Shown here piece after piece: positions 44,629 to 50,483 of a DNA stretch of 50,483 nucleotides (position 1 is its first letter; each line of letters opens with the position of its first letter). The DNA comes from Candidatus Eisenbacteria bacterium (lineage in GTDB: Bacteria > Eisenbacteria > RBG-16-71-46 > SZUA-252), in assembly GCA_005893275.1 (NCBI GenBank), contig VBOW01000026.1, positions 1-50,483 of the forward strand. Reading direction: 5' to 3'. The notes beneath the pieces are model-generated. The model did not search any database. It was not told where the DNA came from and saw only the letters and a program-made list of their open reading frames with translations. Both the position numbers and the translations under genes were made by a program.

Positions 44629-45317
44629 ATCCGGCGGGTGAAGGATCCCCTCGCGATCCCGCGATCGCGCTCTTCGCGAAGGCGCCGCGGCCCGGCCACG
44701 TGAAGACCAGGCTCGTTCCTCCCCTGACCCATGAAGACGCGGCGCGCGTCGCCCGCGCCTCCCTCGAGGACACCGCCCGCTTCATCGTGCCCGCGGTCCC
44801 CGCGCATTGGACGCTCTTCCTGGACGGAGAGCCGGACCGTCCCCTGCAATCCCTCGCCGGGGAGATCGGGATCCCGATCTCGCCGCAGCGGGGCACCGAC
44901 CTGGGCGGACGGCTCGTCGCCGCGTTCCGCGACCTGCGGGCCAAGGGCGCGCGTCGCGTGGTCGCGATCGGCTCGGACGCCCCCACACTCGATCCGGAAC
45001 GGATCCTGGAAGCCATCGAGTCGCTCTCCGTCTGCGATGTCGCGCTGGGACCGACCGAGGACGGCGGGTACTACCTCATCGGCACGAGCGGGGACCACGA
45101 GTCGATTTTCGAGGAGATCCCGTGGGGAAGCGGCTCCGCCGCCGCCACGACGCTCGAGCGGGCCCGCGCGCGGAGCCTGGACGTGCGGCTGCTCACGCCG
45201 TGGTATGACCTCGATGACGCGGCGTCGCTCCTTCGGGCGTACGACGCGACCAGGCCGGGGTGGGCGCTGCGGGAGGTGCTGGACGAGGTGAGGGCGAGGC
45301 TCGTGACGGGCTCGTGA
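44625..45317 (+). CDS. TIGR04282-family glycosyltransferase-like protein (DUF2064)
   Basis: A 230-residue GT-A fold nucleotidyl/glycosyl transferase of the group named TIGR04282 (arsenosugar biosynthesis or selenodomain-associated transferase 1). Blocks seen: ALFAKAPRPGHVKTRLVPPLT, GRLVAAFRDL, VVAIGSDAPTLDPERILEA, VALGPTEDGGYYLIG and WYDLDDAASLLR, a full set. The family often neighbours radical-SAM genes, but none is here, so the substrate is unknown. GTG at 44625 overlaps the glycosylase stop as GTGA, indicating coupling. Confidence 0.88.
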   Translation: MNPAGEGSPRDPAIALFAKAPRPGHVKTRLVPPLTHEDAARVARASLEDTARFIVPAVPAHWTLFLDGEPDRPLQSLAGEIGIPISPQRGTDLGGRLVAAFRDLRAKGARRVVAIGSDAPTLDPERILEAIESLSVCDVALGPTEDGGYYLIGTSGDHESIFEEIPWGSGSAAATTLERARARSLDVRLLTPWYDLDDAASLLRAYDATRPGWALREVLDEVRARLVTGS

Positions 45318-45338
45318 AGCGGGGAGCTTTGGAGGAGC

Positions 45339-46118
45339 TCAGCCGGTCGATTTCAAGCTCGCCAGCTCCTGGCGGACCGCGGCCGCGTGCTCGCCGTCCG
45401 GAGCCAATTCGAGATAGCGTTCCCACGCCCGCTCGGCGCCCGCGCGGTCGCCGGTCTCCCGCATCACCACGCCGAGGTTGAGCCACGCATTCTTGTGGCG
45501 GGGGCTCTCCTTCGTGACTTTTAGGAGCTCGGTCTTCGCGACGTCGTTTCGCCCGCTCGAATGGTAAGCGATCGCGCGATCCACTCGGACGTCGGCGTTC
45601 TCGGGATCGATCGCGAGCGCGCGCGTGTAGTACTTGATCGCGTGCTCCCACTGACCCGAATCGAACTCCAAATTGCCGAGACCGACGTTGGCCTCGAGGT
45701 CATCGGGGTTTTTCGCGAGCGCTGCTTTGTAGGATCGCACCTGCTGCATAATCTGCGTCGGCATTCCCTGGGGCGCACCCTGCCCCTGCGGGGCTCCCGC
45801 GAGGATGTCCGCCGGGCCGGACGGCATCCCGGCTTCCCCGCGCGGACCGATCGCGGAGTGAAGCGCGAAGCCGATCATGCCCCCCACCGCGAACCCGACG
45901 ACGAGGAGCAGCCAGGCGATGCCCGGAACGGCCTGCGCGCGGTGGCGCCGCGCGGGCCCCGAAGGGGCGCGGCCGCGCGCGCGAGCCGGGGCGGATCCCG
46001 CGGCGGAGGATGCGGCCCCGCCGCGCGAGCCCAAGAGGGCGCCGCACGCGTCACAGCGGTCCAGGGTAGCGGGGAGCGATTCGCCGCAGCGGGGGCAGAT
46101 GATGCGATCGAGAGCCAT
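45339..46118 (-). CDS. Zinc-ribbon TPR membrane protein
   Basis: A 259-residue protein with a cytoplasmic zinc ribbon at the N-terminus (Cys8, Cys11, Cys22, Cys25: CPRCGE and CDACGA). A basic Ala/Arg/Pro linker, one membrane helix (IAWLLLVVGFAVGGMIGFAL, about 67-86) and about three TPR repeats follow (NPDDLEANVGLGNLEFDSGQWEHAIKYY, DPENADVRVDRAIAYHSSGR, SPRHKNAWLNLGVVMRETGD). The TPRs would face the periplasm. Function unknown; the layout suggests a scaffold. ATG at 46118, divergent from rsgA. Confidence 0.82.
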   Translation of the reverse strand: MALDRIICPRCGESLPATLDRCDACGALLGSRGGAASSAAGSAPARARGRAPSGPARRHRAQAVPGIAWLLLVVGFAVGGMIGFALHSAIGPRGEAGMPSGPADILAGAPQGQGAPQGMPTQIMQQVRSYKAALAKNPDDLEANVGLGNLEFDSGQWEHAIKYYTRALAIDPENADVRVDRAIAYHSSGRNDVAKTELLKVTKESPRHKNAWLNLGVVMRETGDRAGAERAWERYLELAPDGEHAAAVRQELASLKSTG

Positions 46119-46192
46119 TCTCGCTGGGAGTCTACGCCTTGCGTGAATCAGGGATCAACCTTGTCCCTTCGCCTTCGATCGGGTAAACAGGC

Positions 46193-47083
46193 GTGATGAT
46201 CCTGGCCCAGATGTTCGGATCGAGCGCCCTGGTGTGGGACGGAACGGAGATGCTGCAGGCCGCTCTGGGTCCGAAGCTCAGGTCCAGATCCGGGAGCCGC
46301 CTGGGGGCGCCGGCGGTCGGGGATCATGTGGAAGTGGGGCGGGATGCCCAGGGTACCCTCTCCGTGCTCTCGATCGCGCCGCGCCGGACGTCTCTCGCGC
46401 GCGCGGGGAGCGGGGCGCGCGACCGCCAGATCGTCGCGGCGAACGCCGAGCAGGCAGTGATCGTTTCCTCGGCGGCCCAGCCTCCGTTTCGCCCGGGGCT
46501 CGTGGACCGGTGGGCGCTTCTCGCCCACCGCGGCGGCTTGAGCCCCGTGCTGTGCCTCAACAAGGCGGATCTCGTCTCCCGCGAGGAGGCGGAGCGCCTG
46601 ATCGCCGATGCGGCGATCCCGCTTCCCTGCGTGCTCGTGAGCGCGAAGACGGGCTCGGGAATCGCCGAGCTCAAGGAGTCGCTTCAAGGAGTCTCTTCGG
46701 TCCTCGTGGGGCATTCCGGGGTGGGCAAGTCCTCGCTGCTTCGCCGCCTCATCCCCGAGGAGCAGATCGTGACCGGAACGCTGAGCGAGAAATCGGGAAA
46801 GGGCCGCCATACGACCTCGAGCGCGCGGCTCTACCGCCTGCCGGAGGGGGGGGTTGTCATCGATACGCCGGGCGTACGGAGCGTCGCCCTCGGAGAAACC
46901 GGTGCCGCGGAGGTCGCGAGCGTCTTCCCGGAGATCCAGGGCGCTCCGCCGTGCCGGTTCACTTCGTGCACCCACCGGATGGAGCCCGGCTGCGCGGTGC
47001 TGGCGGGGGTTCAGGCGGGGGTCATCCCGGAGAAGGTCTACGCGCGCTACAAGAAGCTCCTCCTCGAGGTCCTCGCCCCGTGA
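46193..47083 (+). CDS. rsgA: Ribosome small-subunit-dependent GTPase A
   Basis: Circularly permuted GTPase that helps late 30S maturation. The 296-residue protein has an N-terminal OB-fold (about 1-65), then the motifs in permuted order: NKAD (123-126, G4), SAKTG (G5), the P-loop GHSGVGKS (173-180, G1), GRHTTSSARLY (G2) and DTPG (G3). The C-terminal zinc knuckle is CRFTSCTHRMEPGCAV. ATG at 46193 (or the adjacent 46196). The stop overlaps the NagZ-like gene as GTGA. Confidence 0.96.
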   Translation: MMILAQMFGSSALVWDGTEMLQAALGPKLRSRSGSRLGAPAVGDHVEVGRDAQGTLSVLSIAPRRTSLARAGSGARDRQIVAANAEQAVIVSSAAQPPFRPGLVDRWALLAHRGGLSPVLCLNKADLVSREEAERLIADAAIPLPCVLVSAKTGSGIAELKESLQGVSSVLVGHSGVGKSSLLRRLIPEEQIVTGTLSEKSGKGRHTTSSARLYRLPEGGVVIDTPGVRSVALGETGAAEVASVFPEIQGAPPCRFTSCTHRMEPGCAVLAGVQAGVIPEKVYARYKKLLLEVLAP

Positions 47084-48600
47084 ATGCCGCCGCGCTGGAA
47101 TCGAGTCTCGGAGAGCTCCTGATCGTCGGGTTTCCCGGAACCGAGTTCACGGCCGAGGCCCGGGAGCGGCTCATGCGCGTGCGGCCTTCGGGGGTAATCT
47201 TTTTCGCGGCGAACTTCGGGGACGCCGACCAGGCCGCGGGGATCACGCGGTCGGTCCACGAAACCATCGGAGCGCCCGAGCTTCCCGCGCTCGTCTGCGC
47301 CGACGAGGAGGGAGGGATGGTTTCTCAAATCTCGGGCTTCTGGGAAGTGCCCCCGTCGGCCCGCGCGGTCGCATCTTCGGGAGGCCCGCCGCTAGTCAAG
47401 GATCTCGCGCAGCGCACCGCGCGCCGCCTCTTGGCGCTCGGGATCAACCTGACCTTCGCCCCGGTCCTCGATGTCGACTCGAACCCTGCGAATCCGGTGA
47501 TCGGAATCCGGAGCTTCGGCAGCTCCGTCTCCCAGGTGACCGCCTGCGGGCGGGCCGCGGTGGAAGGGGTCCTCGCGACGGGAGCGATCCCCGTCGTGAA
47601 GCACTTTCCCGGCCACGGGGACACCAGCCAGGATTCGCACGTGGCGCTGCCGACCGTGACCGCCGACCGGGCGCGGATGGACCTTCGCGAGCTGCGCCCC
47701 TTCGAGGCCGCCGTGAATTGGGGGGCGCCGGTGGTGATGACCGCGCACGTCCTCGTTCCGGCGTTCGAGCCCGACCCAACGCGGCCCGCCACGATCTCAC
47801 GCCGGGTCGTGACCGATCTCCTGCGCGGCAGGATGAAGTTCGATGGGGTGGTGATCACCGACGCGCTCGAGATGGCGGGCGTGACTTCCATCGCGCCCTA
47901 CGGGGAGATCGCGGTTCGCGCGATCGAGGCGGGCTGCGACCTTCTTCTTTACTCGAGGCCCTCCCCCGGTCCCGAGGAAGCGCTCACGGCGCTGCGCGAG
48001 GCGCTCCGATCGGGACGGCTGAGCGAGGAACGGGTCCAAGCCTCGCTAAGCAGGATTAGGACGCTCCGCGCCGCGAGCGCCGCGCGGCCCCATCCATGGA
48101 GCGATTCCCTCGAGCGCGAGGCGCGCCAGCTTGTCCCCCCCGAGGAGCTGGATCGGATCGCGGAGGGCGCGATCCGGATGCTCAAGCAGGGCGCGGGGGG
48201 GATCCCGCTCCGGAATCCGATCGATGTCCTGGAAGTGAATCGGCCGGCCTCCCGCGCCGGGATTGCGGATCTCCTGCGCGCCCACGGCATGACCGCGCGC
48301 GAGGTGGGCCCCGATGATTCGACGTGGCCCCGACGCATCGAGGGAACCGCGCTCCTCACGCTCGCGGCGCGCGCGTCGCTATCGCCCGAGGACGAAGCTA
48401 CTGCCCGCGCATGGCTCAGGCGCTACCCGGAAACCGTGGCCGTCGCATCCTTGAACCCTCACGTCGCGGACGGCTGGGCGGAGGTGCGGACGCTCCTCGC
48501 TACCTTCGACAACACGCCGGCCAGCCGCCGCGCGCTCGCCAGGCGCCTGGCCGGGGCCACCGATCCCGCGAAGTCGAGGCGCGCGCCGAGGGCGAGGTAG
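47080..48600 (+). CDS. Glycoside hydrolase family 3, beta-N-acetylhexosaminidase (NagZ-like)
   Basis: Probably cleaves N-acetylglucosamine from muropeptides in cell-wall recycling. The GH3 barrel shows CADEEGGMVSQI, FAPVLDVDSNP, IGIRSFGSS, the NagZ hallmark KHFPGHGDTSQDSH (acid/base His187) and the nucleophile Asp261 in VVITDALEMAGV. Length 506 exceeds E. coli NagZ (about 340). The extra C-terminal 170 residues resemble the second, degenerate domain of Bacillus-type enzymes. GTG at 47080 overlaps the rsgA stop as GTGA; the open frame further upstream is a shadow of rsgA. A hairpin terminator follows at 48620. Confidence 0.93.
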   Translation: MNAAALESSLGELLIVGFPGTEFTAEARERLMRVRPSGVIFFAANFGDADQAAGITRSVHETIGAPELPALVCADEEGGMVSQISGFWEVPPSARAVASSGGPPLVKDLAQRTARRLLALGINLTFAPVLDVDSNPANPVIGIRSFGSSVSQVTACGRAAVEGVLATGAIPVVKHFPGHGDTSQDSHVALPTVTADRARMDLRELRPFEAAVNWGAPVVMTAHVLVPAFEPDPTRPATISRRVVTDLLRGRMKFDGVVITDALEMAGVTSIAPYGEIAVRAIEAGCDLLLYSRPSPGPEEALTALREALRSGRLSEERVQASLSRIRTLRAASAARPHPWSDSLEREARQLVPPEELDRIAEGAIRMLKQGAGGIPLRNPIDVLEVNRPASRAGIADLLRAHGMTAREVGPDDSTWPRRIEGTALLTLAARASLSPEDEATARAWLRRYPETVAVASLNPHVADGWAEVRTLLATFDNTPASRRALARRLAGATDPAKSRRAPRAR

Positions 48601-48619
48601 GGCGCGGCCGTGAAACGAA

Positions 48620-48653
48620 ACGGGCGGCGCCTTCGGGGCACCGCCCGTGTTTT
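48620..48653. terminator. Bidirectional terminator between the NagZ-like and HMA genes
   Basis: A 12-bp stem with one G-U type mismatch (ACGGGCGGCGCC at 48620-48631, GGCACCGCCCGT at 48637-48648) has a five-base loop. GTTTT follows on the plus strand, and TTCGTTTC follows on the minus strand. It lies between convergent genes. Confidence 0.82.
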
Positions 48654-48678
48654 CGATCGCGCGATATCTAGCGGAGGA

Positions 48679-49164
48679 TCAGACCTTGTCCTTCTTGGCC
48701 GCGGCGGGCGAGGCGTTCGACCCAGCGGCCATCATCTTCACCAGCTCCTCGCGCACCTTCGGGCCCTTGGCCTTGAACGTGCAGGTGAAACCGGCGCCCT
48801 TGATCGCCTTCGCGATCGCCTTCTGGTCCAGCTTCCTGTCGCCGGCGACGTAGGCGGTCCTCGAGTCCAGGTCTACCTTCGCGCAGAGCACGCCCTTCTG
48901 CGCCATCGCCGTGGTCTGGATCTTGTCCACGCACGCGCCGCAGTGGGCGGTGGGCACCGCGAAGCTGAATACCGCGTTGTTCGCGCCGAACGTGCACTGC
49001 CCCTTGGCCTGCGCGGCCGAACCGGCCGTGCAGCGCGAGCCGCCTGCCGCCTGCTTGGCCGCGCCCTCGGACTTGCCCGTACACGCGCTGCCGCCGGCCC
49101 AAGCCGACGCGGCAAGGCTCAATGTGGCCAAAACCGTTGGAACGATCGTAACCCTACGCTTCAT
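48679..49164 (-). CDS. Secreted cysteine-rich heavy-metal-associated (HMA) domain protein
   Basis: A 161-residue exported protein. The signal peptide (VPTVLATLSLAASAWA) is probably cleaved after residue 23. A Gly/Ala/Lys linker then carries isolated Cys28, Cys45 and Cys57, followed by an HMA domain with the metal-binding pair HCGACVDKI (Cys75, Cys78) and the fold residues KGVLCAKVDLDSRTAYVAGD and AIAKAIKGAGFTC. The C-terminal tail is Ala/Lys-rich. HMA domains bind Cu(I), Zn(II) or Hg(II); a periplasmic metal chaperone or scavenger is likely. The ATG at 49164 has GGAAGGAGAG upstream. No metal pump is adjacent. Confidence 0.84.
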   Translation of the reverse strand: MKRRVTIVPTVLATLSLAASAWAGGSACTGKSEGAAKQAAGGSRCTAGSAAQAKGQCTFGANNAVFSFAVPTAHCGACVDKIQTTAMAQKGVLCAKVDLDSRTAYVAGDRKLDQKAIAKAIKGAGFTCTFKAKGPKVREELVKMMAAGSNASPAAAKKDKV

Positions 49165-49246
49165 GGCGGCTCTCCTTCCGAGAATTCGTGTTTGATCCGG
49201 ATTAAAGCCTCTACAGTGTACACCGCGCGCGTGGAACGGTATCCAG

Positions 49247-50483
49247 CTAATTGGAGGCGCTCCGGGCGTGGGTTTTCATGTAGGCCTGGACGCCGTCCGC
49301 GAGGCGCTCCGCCACCTTGGACTGGAACTGGGAGTCCTTGAGCATCGCCGCTTCGCGTGGGTTCGAGATGAACGCGGTTTCCACCAGGACCGCGGGAATA
49401 TCGGGGGCCTTGAGCACAACGAAGCCCGCCTGTTTCACCCCGCGCGTGTTCAACCGGTCCTCGTCCCGGAGGGCGTCGACGAGCTTCTCGGCCAGCTCGC
49501 TGCTGCGCCGGATTGTGTCGTTTTGCTTCAAATCGAAGAGGATCCCCAAGAGGTCGTCGCCCGTTTCGGGGGGTACGCCTCCGATCAAGTCGGCCGCGTT
49601 CTCCGCCTCGGCGAACGATCGCGAAGCTTCGTCGGTCACGCCCGTGAGCGAGAGGAAATAGACTTCGGTGCCCGTCGCCTCGTGATTCCTGCTGGCGTTG
49701 CAGTGGATGCTGATCATGATGTCCGCCTGGTACTTCCGCGCGAGCTCGATCCGTCTCCGCAGCGGGATGAAATAATCCCCGGCGCGGGTGAGAAACGCGC
49801 TCACGCCGGGGAGCTGTTCCAGCTCCCACCTCAGCTTCTTCGCGATCGCGAGGACGACGTCCGCCTCGGGGAGCCTTCGATAGCCGAGCGCTCCGGAATC
49901 GTCCCCGCCGTGGCCCGGGTCGATCGCGACGATGAGCCGCTTCGATTTCTTGATCTCGCTCAGCTGCTGCTCCAGCTTTAGCTCGGCTTGAGGATTGGGG
50001 GGTGCCGGCACGTCGATGACGATCCGGTCCGGCACGCCGTCCCCTGAGGCAAGCACGAAGGCGAGCGGCGTCGTCGTCTGCTTGAGGCCGATCCGGATCA
50101 CAACTCCCGAGTCGGAGACGGCCGGGAAGATGTCGGCAACCAGGCTGTCCCCCACGAACTCCCCCGTCACGGCGAGCGACTTACGGACCCCTGGGATGGA
50201 GACTTCGTAGCTCGTCGGCCCCGAAAGGCGGAACTGGGGTTCGGCGGGAGGCGGGCCGGAGAGATCGAATACGAGCCTTGTGTGATCCGGCGCGGTCCAG
50301 AAGCGGATCCTCACCAGCTCGGGCGACGGCCGGGGAGCGCGGGGAGGCGTTCTCGCAGCGTTGCGGGGAGCCGGCGGCCCGACCCCCAGGGACAAGACAG
50401 CCAATAGTCCCCAAACGGGGAGGCCCGTCCGGAGCCCCCATCTCGGGAGCCACGGGCCGGGCCTCGTTGCCGAGTGAGAACGA
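49247..50483 (-). CDS. N-acetylmuramoyl-L-alanine amidase with AMIN domain (N-terminus near window edge)
   Basis: Periplasmic zinc amidase that cuts peptidoglycan stem peptides from MurNAc. Beta-rich AMIN domain first (RIRFWTAPDHTRLVFDLSG through IVIDVPAP), then a short coiled linker and Amidase_3. Zinc ligands are His in IAIDPGHGGDDSGALG, Glu in LPEADVVLAIA and His in ISIHCNAS; the catalytic Glu is in VLVETAFISN. First in-window start is TTG at 50404, but that would cut into the hydrophobic stretch PVWGLLAVLSLGVG of the signal peptide. The frame is open to 50483 with no ATG or GTG, so the real start is probably at or beyond the edge. Confidence 0.92.
   Translation of the reverse strand, partial: RSHSATRPGPWLPRWGLRTGLPVWGLLAVLSLGVGPPAPRNAARTPPRAPRPSPELVRIRFWTAPDHTRLVFDLSGPPPAEPQFRLSGPTSYEVSIPGVRKSLAVTGEFVGDSLVADIFPAVSDSGVVIRIGLKQTTTPLAFVLASGDGVPDRIVIDVPAPPNPQAELKLEQQLSEIKKSKRLIVAIDPGHGGDDSGALGYRRLPEADVVLAIAKKLRWELEQLPGVSAFLTRAGDYFIPLRRRIELARKYQADIMISIHCNASRNHEATGTEVYFLSLTGVTDEASRSFAEAENAADLIGGVPPETGDDLLGILFDLKQNDTIRRSSELAEKLVDALRDEDRLNTRGVKQAGFVVLKAPDIPAVLVETAFISNPREAAMLKDSQFQSKVAERLADGVQAYMKTHARSASN

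Noticed and set aside
46234-47079. Upstream 282-codon extension of the NagZ-like frame
   Set aside because: Overlaps rsgA completely and has no similarity; the GTG at 47080 gives a normal GH3 start.

Overview
This is a gene-dense, G+C-rich bacterial chromosome segment with about 48 protein genes, mostly on the minus strand, often with 4-base start/stop overlaps. I found no tRNA, rRNA, CRISPR, insertion sequence or phage gene. An outer-membrane polysaccharide export protein, several lipoproteins and a periplasmic-type amidase indicate a diderm (Gram-negative) bacterium. The mix (type 1B dihydroorotate dehydrogenase with PyrK, PyrR control, a CAYYNTFY-type TPR lipoprotein, actinobacterial-like inositol phosphate synthase, pyruvoyl arginine decarboxylase) fits a poorly cultured lineage, perhaps of the FCB group (Candidatus Eisenbacteria or Gemmatimonadota-like). 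That placement is inference and weak.

Layout. Positions 1-15615 form an extracellular polysaccharide locus: three glycosyltransferases, two Wzx-type flippases, a Wzz-type chain-length protein, a Wza-type SLBB exporter, and nucleotide-sugar enzymes for dTDP (RfbB, RfbC), UDP (Ugd plus a UDP-sugar epimerase or decarboxylase) and GDP sugars (two GMD/RMD-like dehydrogenases). Positions 15612-22811 are a pyrimidine operon in the order pyrR-pyrB-pyrC-TPR lipoprotein-pyrK-pyrD-pyrF. It is preceded by a PyrR-type RNA attenuator and its last gene overlaps the first nucleotide-sugar gene by ATGA. The UMP pathway and the polysaccharide genes that consume UDP- and dTDP-sugars may therefore share one very long transcript.

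Positions 22964-29151 hold a small lipoprotein, a GAF/multi-PAS hybrid histidine kinase, a free methionine-R-sulfoxide reductase-like GAF protein and a fused double ECF-type ATPase. Positions 29201-38226 hold nickel-pincer cofactor genes larC and larB, dusB, a C-terminal processing protease, tmk, an inositol-lipid pair (myo-inositol-phosphate synthase and a CDP-alcohol phosphatidyltransferase), rsmI and a threonine aldolase. From 38386 on, short units face both ways: a YugP-like zinc protease, HU, a phosphoglycerate-mutase-like enzyme, a parvulin, pyruvoyl arginine decarboxylase, a YbbR-domain protein, an OGG1-type glycosylase with an altered motif, a TIGR04282 transferase, a zinc-ribbon TPR protein, RsgA, a NagZ-like GH3 enzyme, a secreted HMA protein and an AMIN amidase open to the right edge.

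The observations most worth following are the PyrR attenuator whose terminator also covers the pyrR ribosome-binding site, the apparent pyrimidine-polysaccharide super-operon, the inositol-lipid pair, the natural Glu-to-Gln change in the first ATPase half, and the OGG1 variant lacking two conserved asparagines. Nothing here is clearly a wholly new defence or mobile system.
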